A stretch of DNA of 8,153 bases from CAYMJV01 sp964390545 (GTDB taxonomy: Bacteria > Desulfobacterota > BSN033 > UBA1163). Numbering within the stretch: position 1 is the stretch's first letter; each line of letters begins with the position of its first letter. Position numbers and translations under genes: made by a program. The DNA lies in assembly GCA_964390545.1 (NCBI GenBank), contig CAYMJV010000094.1, positions 1 to 8,153 on the forward strand. Reading direction: 5' to 3'. Under the pieces are notes generated by a model. That model saw only the letters and a list, made by a program, of their open reading frames with translations. It was not told the DNA's origin and ran no database searches. Below, piece by piece: positions 1 through 7,100 of the stretch.

Positions 1-331
1 GTTTTTCTTTGGGGAGATAGGCCCGGGCTTTCATTTCGATGGAGCGCTTGAGGGCCTCCGGAGAAAGGGCATGGGCCGTGAGCATGGCCACCGGGAAGTT
101 CCGGTTGACCGCCAATTCCAGCAGGTCAAAGCCTCGAACTCCCATGATGTCGAGGATGACGACATCATAGGTCCAAGAGGCCATCTTCTCCACGGCCTCT
201 TCATAGGTAGTGGCCTTGTCAAACTGACAGGTGGGTGCGGCATCCTTAATCTCTTCTTCGAGTACGGTCAAGACATCCGCTTCGTCATCTACCGCCAGAA
301 CCCTCTTTCCATTCAAGATCGAATCCGTCAT
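1..331 (-). CDS. Receiver-only response regulator, paralog 1 (3' end cut by window edge)
   Basis: Translation from the ATG at 331 gives 110 codons of a CheY-like receiver before the window ends, so the C-terminal tail seen in the two neighbouring paralogs is not visible. The acidic pocket is Asp15-Asp16, the phospho-acceptor is Asp61 in LDIMGVRGF, the switch Thr is Thr85 in AMLTAHAL, and the conserved Lys is Lys108 in LPKEK; numbering is identical in all three paralogs. A purine-rich GGGGGA lies about 5 nt upstream of the ATG. It sits 36 bp after the stop of the preceding paralog on the same strand and is probably co-transcribed with it. It differs from its sisters in having Ala18 rather than Pro18 and in lacking the first Cys of the CPxC motif (here APTC). 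It is presumably phosphorylated by one of the upstream kinases; the output is unknown. Confidence 0.9.
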   Translation of the reverse strand, partial: MTDSILNGKRVLAVDDEADVLTVLEEEIKDAAPTCQFDKATTYEEAVEKMASWTYDVVILDIMGVRGFDLLELAVNRNFPVAMLTAHALSPEALKRSIEMKARAYLPKEK

Positions 332-367
332 AAGTTCCCCCTCATGGCCTGTCGTGTACGAACTGAA

Positions 368-871
368 TTAACAATTGAGCAGCTTCGTGTTGAATTCCTT
401 CCAAAAACTTGCGTCGGCCTTCTGCCAGTCCTTTCCCCATCGTTCATTAAAAAATCCTTTCAATCTCTTAAAAAGGGTGTTCCACCCGGTGAGATACTCA
501 TACTTCAGCAGATATTCTAAGAATGGAACGATTTCGCCCATCTTCTCTTTGGGAAGATAGACCCGGGCCATCATTTCAATCGACCGTTTCAGGGCTTCCG
601 GGGTCAGGGCGTGGGCTGTGAGCATCGCGACAGGAAGGTTATGCTTCACGGCTGCGTCTAGAAGCTCAAAGCCCCTGACCCCCATGATGTCTAGGATGAC
701 AAGGTCATATTTATTTGAGTTCATCATCCTGACCGCCGCTTCATAGGTAACGGCCTTATCGAACTTGCAGTTCGGGCAGCTCTCCATAATCTCTTCTCCC
801 AGAACGTCCAAAACATCGGGTTCGTCGTCCACGGCCAGGATCTTCTTACCATTTAAAATGGATTCCGGCAT
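368..871 (-). CDS. Receiver-only response regulator, paralog 2
   Basis: 167-residue protein: a CheY-like receiver (about residues 8-125) plus a tail of about 45 residues. Asp15/Asp16 form the acidic pocket, Asp61 is the phosphorylation site, Thr85 and Lys108 are the conserved switch residues, so the receiver looks active. There is no DNA-binding, enzymatic or histidine-phosphotransfer domain. The tail (GWNTLFKRLKGFF, then KDW) is amphipathic and aromatic-rich and is shared with paralog 3. I chose the ATG at 871 over the in-frame ATG at 907: it has a strong Shine-Dalgarno sequence (GGGAGGGGAG), matches the N-terminus of the other two copies (about 4-6 residues before the ILxGK motif), and avoids overlap with the preceding gene, whose stop is only 11 bp upstream. 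That spacing suggests translational coupling. A CPNC motif lies at residues 32-35. Function is inferred from the family only; the signal partner is likely the kinases at 1546-3855. Confidence 0.92.
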   Translation of the reverse strand: MPESILNGKKILAVDDEPDVLDVLGEEIMESCPNCKFDKAVTYEAAVRMMNSNKYDLVILDIMGVRGFELLDAAVKHNLPVAMLTAHALTPEALKRSIEMMARVYLPKEKMGEIVPFLEYLLKYEYLTGWNTLFKRLKGFFNERWGKDWQKADASFWKEFNTKLLNC

Positions 872-882
872 GCTCCCCTCCC

Positions 883-1374
883 TTACAATTTTCCCCATTC
901 CTGCCAATTCAGGCCTGATTTCTTCTCCCAGTCTGATTCAAACTTGGTATCGAAAAAGCCCTTCAATTTCTCAAAGAGGCGTTTCCACCCCGGAAGATAA
1001 TCGTACTTCAGAACATCCTCTAAGAAGGGAACGATCTCTCCCAGTTTTTCTTTTGGGAGATAGGCCCGTGCTTTCATGTCAAATGAGCGCTTCAGGGCTT
1101 CTGGGGTAAGGGCATGGGCCGTGAGCATGGCGACTCGGAAGTTTCGACTTACGGATAGAGCTAAGAGATCGAAGCCACGGACTCCCATGATGTCGAGGAT
1201 GACCACATCATAGGACTTTGATTTGATCAACTCAGCAGCTTTCTCATAGGTGGTCGCCTTGTCAAACTTGCAGTCCGGACAAGCTCCCATGATCTCCTCT
1301 TCCAGAACCGTCAAAACATCCGGCTCGTCATCCACAGCCAGGACCTTCTTTCCACTGAGAATAGGTGCTTTCAT
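883..1374 (-). CDS. Receiver-only response regulator, paralog 3 (first of the tandem set)
   Basis: 163-residue protein with a complete receiver (Asp15-Asp16, Asp61 in LDIMGVRGF, Thr85, Lys108 in LPKEK) and a C-terminal extension from about residue 112 with the motif GWKRLFEKLKGFF followed by SDW. It lacks any recognisable output domain. The start at 1374 is supported by GAGGAGG about 7 nt upstream and by alignment with the other copies. It carries CPDC at residues 32-35. The loop after the phospho-Asp is shorter than in classical receivers: DIMGVRGF instead of the usual D-x-x-M-P-x-x-x-G. Transcription probably continues into the next two copies. Upstream is a 171-bp spacer with a perfect 16-bp palindrome at 1401-1416, which could give this set its own regulation. 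Known receiver-only proteins act by protein-protein contact or as phosphate shuttles; which applies here cannot be told. Confidence 0.93.
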   Translation of the reverse strand: MKAPILSGKKVLAVDDEPDVLTVLEEEIMGACPDCKFDKATTYEKAAELIKSKSYDVVILDIMGVRGFDLLALSVSRNFRVAMLTAHALTPEALKRSFDMKARAYLPKEKLGEIVPFLEDVLKYDYLPGWKRLFEKLKGFFDTKFESDWEKKSGLNWQEWGKL

Positions 1375-1400
1375 TCACGATCCTCCTCATTTTAGATATG

Positions 1401-1416
1401 TCTGGACAAGTCCAGA
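1401..1416. promoter_or_regulatory. 16-bp perfect palindrome upstream of the receiver genes
   Basis: TCTGGAC-AA-GTCCAGA has two perfect 7-bp arms around a 2-bp centre, ending 27 bp before the first receiver ATG at 1374. This size and symmetry suit a dimeric DNA-binding protein, but no convincing -35/-10 pair is placed around it. A TAAAAT box nearby is too close to the ribosome binding site to drive a normal leader. It could also fold as a small hairpin in the mRNA just before the Shine-Dalgarno sequence. Operator function is inference. Confidence 0.35.
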
Positions 1417-1441
1417 AATCTCTGATTCCTCTTTTGAAGTC

Positions 1442-1499
1442 CCTGCCTGCCCTGCACCGGTCCCGCCGCAGACGGGATTGAGGGCCTGCGGTAGGCAGG
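1442..1499. repeat. GC-rich intergenic hairpin element (REP-like)
   Basis: Outer arms CCTGCCTGCC (1442-1451) and GGTAGGCAGG (1490-1499) pair over 10 bp with one G-T wobble. An inner stem TCCCG/CGGGA (1461-1465 with 1473-1477) is nested inside. It lies between the sensorless kinase and the receiver genes. There is no T-tract, so it is not a standard intrinsic terminator. It resembles the dispersed palindromic intergenic repeats of many bacterial genomes and may stabilise mRNA ends or separate the expression of the kinase and receiver genes. Copy number cannot be judged from one window. Confidence 0.55.
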
Positions 1500-1508
1500 T
1501 GTGTCATC

Positions 1509-1542
1509 AAGAGAGCGTAAAGTATTTTTTCAGAGCTCTCTT
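1509..1542. repeat. 8-bp inverted repeat just downstream of the second kinase
   Basis: AAGAGAGC (1509-1516) and GCTCTCTT (1535-1542) are perfectly complementary with an 18-nt loop, 3 bp past the TAA stop (1546-1548) of the second kinase. Read on the minus (transcribed) strand, the hairpin is followed by GATGACAC, without a U-tract, so intrinsic termination is doubtful. It may be an mRNA 3'-end stabiliser or a partial attenuator between the kinase and receiver genes. Confidence 0.4.
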
Positions 1543-1545
1543 ATC

Positions 1546-2340
1546 TTATTGGGATGGGAGGGGAGGAATACGAACCACGAAGCGAGCCCCGGTCCCCTCA
1601 CGGCTAACCACGGCAATATCTCCACTCATGGCCTCCAATAGGGCTTTCACCCCTGTCAGTCCGAGGCCCAGCCCTGGAATGCCAGTATGTCTTTTCTCCT
1701 TCAACCGGACGAAACGATCAAAGATAACCTCTTGCTCTTCCACCGGGATCCCCACTCCGTCATCCTCAAAGGTGATGCAAAGGTCAATTTCGCCACTAAT
1801 ACAAACTTCCACGCGACTCCGGCGATATTTCAGCGCATTGCTGAAGAGGTTTCTCAGGATCTGCTGGACTTTTTTGTGATCATGGCAGAAGGGCGACTGG
1901 CAATACTTCCCGGTGATGGTGATGAAGATCCCATGGTCTTCCAGGAAGGGTCGAGACTCCCCAAGATTCTTCTCGCCACTCAGTTTTTCCACCATTTGAG
2001 GATCGTGGATTTCTAAGACATCCAGGAGCGATTCTTTGAGGATCTCTTCGATGGGGAAGAACTCCTTCTGGAATAATCCTTCTTCACTCCGGGAAATCTC
2101 GATCATCTCATTGAGAAGGGTCTGGGCTTTGCGAACATTTCTTAAAATCCGCTCAATAAGCCGTTTCTGCTGATCGGTGAGAGGGCCATAGCGACTCTCC
2201 CTTTGAAATAGACTGGCTGCACTGGTAGAGGCCACCGATAGGGGCCCTGTCAGGTCGTGAATGAGAAGGTCAAACAGAGGTCCTTTTTCACTCGGCCTTT
2301 TCGAATCGACCGATTTCTCTTTTTCTGATAATTTTCCCAT
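1546..2340 (-). CDS. Small sensorless histidine kinase (HisKA-HATPase_c)
   Basis: 264-residue predicted cytoplasmic kinase with only about 20 residues before the dimerisation domain. The H-box is LLIHDLTGPLSV with phospho-acceptor His28. The ATPase domain has a full set of motifs: N-box RNLFSNALKY (Asn164, Asn168), G1 box DDGVGIP (Asp194, Gly195, Gly197), F-box FDRFVRL (207-213) and G2 box GLGLGL (223-228), so catalysis is expected. No transmembrane segment, PAS, GAF or HAMP domain is present. It must sense through a partner, possibly the GAF kinase encoded 6 bp upstream, by hetero-oligomerisation or phosphorelay. A short Cys/His cluster, CQSPFCHDH (147-155), sits just ahead of the N-box helix and is not typical of this position. 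The ATG at 2340 is preceded by AAGGG overlapping the upstream stop region. Likely targets are the receiver proteins encoded downstream. Confidence 0.92.
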   Translation of the reverse strand: MGKLSEKEKSVDSKRPSEKGPLFDLLIHDLTGPLSVASTSAASLFQRESRYGPLTDQQKRLIERILRNVRKAQTLLNEMIEISRSEEGLFQKEFFPIEEILKESLLDVLEIHDPQMVEKLSGEKNLGESRPFLEDHGIFITITGKYCQSPFCHDHKKVQQILRNLFSNALKYRRSRVEVCISGEIDLCITFEDDGVGIPVEEQEVIFDRFVRLKEKRHTGIPGLGLGLTGVKALLEAMSGDIAVVSREGTGARFVVRIPPLPSQ

Positions 2341-2346
2341 CGCCCT

Positions 2347-3855
2347 TCACTTCTCCCCTGTGTCCTTCGTCATGCCCGGAAAGGATACGGTGAAAATACT
2401 CCCTCCTGATTTTAAACAATCCTCCTGGGTTTGACAATGGGGACAGGCAGTAATTCTTCCCGGACAGATATCTTGATTGGTTGGAATATGGATACATCGC
2501 TGGCTTTCCATCGATAGCCCCAAGCCATAGCGTTGTCCATAAGCCTTCATCTGGAGCAGGTCAAGCCCCTTACCTCCTGCATTGAAGTCATAAGGTCTTT
2601 TGGAGCTATAGAGATCCGTCTCTTGGGTAGGAAAAAGTCCATCAAAGATATAGCTTTGATTCTCAGGGGTGATGCCGACGCCAAAATCCTGCACCCTAAG
2701 GAGTACCTGCAGGCCTTTCGGTTCCACCAAAATCCGGACTACCCCTTCATCCGGGGTGTTCTCGATGGCATTCTTCAGAAGGCCTTCCAGGATTTCTTCT
2801 AGAATTCCCGGGGCCACTAACACGGAGAGGTCTTTTTGCGCGTGTATTTGAAAATGGAGATTCCGATGGTTCGCCCGCTCTTTTATCTTTTCTAAGCTTC
2901 TTTGGGAAAAAGGGACCAGGGCAATAGGTTCAAAGGAGACAGCGCTCTTCCCCTTAAATTCATCGGAAGGGAAGACTCCCTCCAGTTCTTTGTGAGACCG
3001 GAGGATCTTGTCTGTCTCCTGCTGAATGTCAAGGAGGCGCCCAAGATGTTTCTCGAGCGTCTTGAAGAACTTCTCTTCTACAATCGGAGAGGTTTTCACA
3101 TGAAGTTTCCGTTTCAGGATACGGAGATTTCCCTGAATCACCGCAATGGGTGTCCGGAGTTCATGAGAGAGATGATCCAGGGCTTTGCTCTTCGCCTTGT
3201 TCAGGCGTTGGAGTTCTGTCCGGGACTGTTCCAAGGCATCGAAACGGGCCTTCTGCAGCTGTGCCATTTCAAGAAAAAAGGAGGCATGATTGCCAAAGGT
3301 CTTGAGAAAAGTTTCGTCTTCTTCAGTAAAGACTCCGGTTCTTTTATTCAGGAGCTGGATCACTCCTAATCTCGACCCTGCTCTGTTATAAAGAGGCATA
3401 CAGAGGAGGCTGCGCGTTCGGTAGCCTGTATGGGTATCGATCTCTTTGTTGAACCTTGGATCGTCATAGGCATCTTCCAGATTGATGACCTCCCCAGTCT
3501 GGAAAGAATGCCCCCCTATTCCTGTTTTCGAAGACATCTGGATGACTTCTCCACCCATTCCCATCGCCACAGTTGACCAGAGCTCATCGGTCGCCGAATC
3601 ATAGAGAAAGACGCTGCAACGGTCTGCCTCCATCACCTCGCAGGCCTTCTGGGCAATTTGTAAAAGCATCTCATTGAGTTGAAGGTCCAGGCCAATAATC
3701 TGTCCTAACTCAAGGAGAGAATGCAGTTTCCGCGCCTTTTCCTGATGAGCCTGTTCTCGAAGCCTATCTTCTTGTCGGCGGGCAGCTCTTCTGCGATCAA
3801 TTTTAGGCGGCTCTTTTGCAGGAACTTCATTGTGGATGGATGGTCTCATAGACAT
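2347..3855 (-). CDS. GAF-domain sensor histidine kinase with Cys-rich insertion
   Basis: 502-residue soluble hybrid of an N-terminal charged coiled-coil-like stretch (about 18-45), a GAF domain (about 46-198), a HisKA domain with H-box HLSHELRTPIAVI (phospho-acceptor His231), and a HATPase_c domain (about 345-493). The GAF domain ends with NKRTGVFTEEDE (170-181), which fits the N-K-x(n)-F-x3-D-E signature of cyclic-nucleotide-type GAF domains. The N-box is LLKNAIENTP (Asn362), the G1 box DFGVGI (390-395) and the G2 box GGKGLDLL (427-434). Between the last two beta strands of the ATPase fold, where a short loop is usual, there is an insertion with Cys454, Cys464, Cys471, Cys474 and Cys480, including CPHC. 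No membrane segment is seen. The ATG at 3855 has GGGA 7 nt upstream; an ATG two codons further in is possible. First gene of the leftward cluster, coupled to the next kinase by a 6-bp spacer. Confidence 0.93.
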   Translation of the reverse strand: MSMRPSIHNEVPAKEPPKIDRRRAARRQEDRLREQAHQEKARKLHSLLELGQIIGLDLQLNEMLLQIAQKACEVMEADRCSVFLYDSATDELWSTVAMGMGGEVIQMSSKTGIGGHSFQTGEVINLEDAYDDPRFNKEIDTHTGYRTRSLLCMPLYNRAGSRLGVIQLLNKRTGVFTEEDETFLKTFGNHASFFLEMAQLQKARFDALEQSRTELQRLNKAKSKALDHLSHELRTPIAVIQGNLRILKRKLHVKTSPIVEEKFFKTLEKHLGRLLDIQQETDKILRSHKELEGVFPSDEFKGKSAVSFEPIALVPFSQRSLEKIKERANHRNLHFQIHAQKDLSVLVAPGILEEILEGLLKNAIENTPDEGVVRILVEPKGLQVLLRVQDFGVGITPENQSYIFDGLFPTQETDLYSSKRPYDFNAGGKGLDLLQMKAYGQRYGLGLSMESQRCIHIPTNQDICPGRITACPHCQTQEDCLKSGGSIFTVSFPGMTKDTGEK

Positions 3856-3873
3856 TATGTTTTCCCATTCTTA

Positions 3874-3902
3874 CCTATAGGGGAAACGTTACTATCTGTC
3901 AA
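3874..3902 (-). promoter_or_regulatory. Sigma-70-type promoter for the two-component cluster
   Basis: On the minus strand, TTGACA (3897-3902, all six consensus bases) is followed after exactly 17 bp by TATAGG (3874-3879, four of six). Transcription would start near 3867, giving a leader of about 12 nt before the ATG at 3855, long enough to hold the GGGA ribosome binding sequence. It is positioned correctly for the GAF kinase and the genes behind it. Upstream sequence beyond a short homopolymer tract is lost in the assembly gap. Confidence 0.6.
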
Positions 3903-3911
3903 GCAAAAAAA

Positions 3912-4011
3912 NNNNNNNNNNNNNNNNNNNNNNNNNNNNNNNNNNNNNNNNNNNNNNNNNNNNNNNNNNNNNNNNNNNNNNNNNNNNNNNNNNNNNNNNN
4001 NNNNNNNNNNN
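3912..4011. other. Assembly gap (100 N)
   Basis: Exactly 100 consecutive N, the customary placeholder for a scaffold gap of unknown length. The true distance between the leftward kinase cluster and the rightward regulator is therefore unknown, and the two halves are joined only by scaffolding. A 7-bp A run abuts the left edge. Confidence 0.98.
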
Positions 4012-4015
4012 ATTA

Positions 4016-4024
4016 TGCTATACT
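4016..4024 (+). promoter_or_regulatory. Extended -10 promoter candidate for the BTAD regulator
   Basis: TGCTATACT carries the TGn extension plus TATACT (five of six -10 bases). Any -35 box would fall inside the N gap and cannot be checked. Transcription would start near 4031, leaving a leader of about 75 nt before the ATG at 4106. Suggestive only. Confidence 0.35.
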
Positions 4025-4105
4025 GAGCCTCGTTTCCGGCGGCTATCCACGGGCTCGAATTGTTTCATTTGCTAACCTTTAACTTCTTTTGAAAGAGAAT
4101 CCCAA

Positions 4106-7100
4106 ATGAGATTCTCCATCAGCACTTCAAAGATTACCCCTCCCCACTTGCCAAATGTCTTATATCGACCACGCCTCCTCGATCTTCTTAAAAAGAACCA
4201 GGACAAGAAATTAATTCTCATTCTGGGGCAAGCCGCCCAGGGCAAATCGACCCTGGCTGCATCCTATGTGAAGGGATCGAAAATCCCCTCCGCGTGGATG
4301 AACTTGGACGGAGGGGATAGTAACCCGATGAACCTCTTCTATCTCATCGTCTATTCACTTCAATACGTATTAAAGGATACCGATCTTGATGATCTCTTTT
4401 CCTATTCCATGGTCTCCAGTGAATCGAGATCCGAAATTCCTCCGTTTCGTGAATGGACGCAGTGCATTTTTGAGCAAATCACCAGCCCGATTTGCATCGT
4501 CATGGATGGTTTGGATCGGCTATCCTCTGATGCCCTTGCATTTGAGTTTCTCCAGGCTCTCATAGAGAATTCCCCGCCAAATGTTCGATTCATTATGCTA
4601 TCCAGAGAGATTCCTCCCCTTCCCTTGCAATTTCAAAGCCTCAAGATGAGGCAGGAAGCCTTCATCTTAAGAAATGAGGACCTCGCCTTTACTCAGGAGG
4701 AAATCAGAACTTTTTTCCACGAGATTCGAAAGATCTCCTTTAATGCGGACCAATTGAAAAAGATCTATTTAGCCACGGAGGGATGGATCGGCGGGTTGAT
4801 TTTGTTTTCCGAATCCTTCAGTAGATTTCCAGAAGCAACCAGAGAAAAGTTCATCTCTGAAGAACTTCCGGATCATTTCAAGAAGGAGGTATTTCAGTAC
4901 TTCGGGAAAGAGATTCTTTCTTCTCAACCCGAACAGGTCCAGGAATTCTTGATCAAATCGTCCATCCTCGATCTTATTGAACCTGGGTTTATGAAAGATC
5001 TTATTGGAATCGAAAAAGCCGAAGACATTCTGAAGGAGCATGTAAGAAAAAATCTCTTTGTCCAATCCTTTTATGATGAGAAAAAAGGCTGGTTATTCCG
5101 ATACCATCATATTTTTAGAGATTTTTTAAAGGCGAAATCCAAGGAGAGAGTGGGTGAAGAAGAGCGTCATTCGCTGCTCTTAAAGGCAGGGATCTTGTAT
5201 GAACAAAGAAATGAATTAGAGAATGCAGTTAAATATTTTCTTGAAGCAAAGGATTATCCCCGTGCAGTTGCAATCATTGAGCAACTGGGAATGGAATTAC
5301 TGAGCAAAGGAAGAAGAAGCGATCTATCCCAGTGGATCTCCACCCTCCCTCATGAAATCATCCAGGAAAATCCATGGCTCCTTCTTTATCAAAGCATGGT
5401 TCAACCCTATTCGGTGGAGACTGAAACGGTGCGGTCTTTGGAGAAGGCTTATAGATTGTTTAAACAGCGGGAAGCAATAAGAGGCATTCTACTCTCAATT
5501 GCACGACTCATTCTTGTTTCAATTCACACGGGGATTCAGCCAATTCCCGTTGTTCAGTTGATTAGGGAGGCAGAGGCATGCCTTCAATCAACGGAGTTAG
5601 AAAAATATCCACGTGAAAGGGCAATGCTATTTTATTCCATAGGAACGGGCTATATCTTAGTAGAGGGTGACATACGGAAAGGAGTGATGTTTTGTCAAAA
5701 TGCCTCTCTCTTATTCAATCAAATAAAAGAAACAAGCCTTCAAGTCAATGCGCAGGCTCTTTCCGCTCTCGGGTTGGTTCAGATTGGAGAATTCTCTTTG
5801 GCGGAAGAGACCCTCAAAAGCATTGAAAAGTCCGTAGAGAAGTATGTCCATCCCGAATCTAAAACCCCGCAACTCATGGTGAATTGTCTCCTATCCATTT
5901 ATCAAGGGCAATTTGTAAAGGCGAAGGATTTAGTTGAAAAACTTCAGATGGAGATCGAGAAATACAGCCTTGTGTCAATGGCTCCATGGACCTTTGAAAT
6001 ATCCGGGTACCTCGAATTTTATCAAAGAAAATTTGCAGAAGCTGAGGAGATTGGGAATCGTTATTTTAACCTAGCCCAGTCTATCAAGAACCCCGTTTAT
6101 AAGGGACTGGCTCTCAGGCTCTTGGGACTCATTTCTCTTCATCGAGGTGATTTCAAAAAGGCCAAGGAACAAATCCGTCAAGTCATAGAGATTTTTTCAA
6201 AAGAAGCACCTTCAAGGTACGAACTTAACCGAGCAAAAATGATGATGGGCCTCATTGGTTATCATCTGAAGGAATATGAGTTTGCCGAAGAAGAGCTTAT
6301 GGAATCTCTAAACTATTTCAATGGAATTTCAGGGTATCAATCGTTGGCAGAGATCCATTTGATCATGGCGTTTGTTAAGTTCGTAAAGGATGAGCGCCGA
6401 GACGCCGTTTTTCACTTGCAAGCAGGATTTAAGATTGCGGAGGAGAAGAACTTTGAATATCTCTACATTCTTAGTGATGAATATTTAAGGAAGGTATGTT
6501 TGTTGGCGTTAGAGCTAAAAGTAAAGGGAGCAACAGATTATGCAGCACATCTCCTTTCTACCCGTTTGTTCCATCACGCCGAAGAAGACCTAAGAAAATT
6601 GTCAAATCATCCAGACCAGATCATCAAAGAGAAAGTCTGGGAGATCAGGAGACAGATTCATCGTTCAAGAATTCCTCGTCTCACCATTGAGACCTTGGGA
6701 GGGTTTCGAGTCATTCGTGGTGATCATGTAATAGAGGAAGATGAATGGGATCGAAGTCAACCCAAGCAACTCCTGAAGGTGATTATTTCCTATGGAGCCA
6801 AAGGAATTCCGAAAGAGGCTCTAATCGATCAACTTTGGCCGGAGGAAAGACCTAAGGCAGCTGAGAGTGATTTTAAGACCACCCTTCAACGGTTACGAAA
6901 GTCTCTTGAGCCTGAAATCGACAGAGACTTCGGATCCTCCTATGTTCACCTCCAGGACAATGTTGTGTCGATGGACGCTGAGCTATGTCGGGTTGACGTC
7001 GATCTGTTCCTGCTTCTCCTGAAGAAAGGAGAGGAAATGGAAAAAGTGGGCGATGCTAAAGAAGCCCTCTTGATCTATAACGAAGCCATTGAGATATATC

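Noticed and set aside
872..907. N-terminal extension of receiver paralog 2 to the ATG at 907
   Set aside because: It would overlap the previous gene's end, lacks a good ribosome binding site, and adds residues absent from the two sister proteins.
1..1374. CRISPR or short tandem repeat array suggested by the three similar segments
   Set aside because: The similarity has a period of about 500 bp and follows protein paralogy with codon-level divergence; there are no short identical repeats with unique spacers.
1328..1510. 60-codon minus-strand frame across the spacer upstream of the receivers
   Set aside because: It overlaps the start of the first receiver gene in another frame and translates the hairpin and palindrome; no ribosome binding site or family resemblance.
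1687..2016. Plus-strand open frames of 80-210 codons opposite the kinase and receiver genes
   Set aside because: They are antisense shadows of strongly supported coding genes with clear domain motifs on the minus strand.
4035..4070. Minus-strand mini-ORF of 16 codons (MKQFEPVDSRRKRGSV) in the leader of the BTAD regulator
   Set aside because: It has an AAAGG-like sequence upstream but is very short, lies antisense to the leader, and has no neighbour or motif to support it; best treated as chance.
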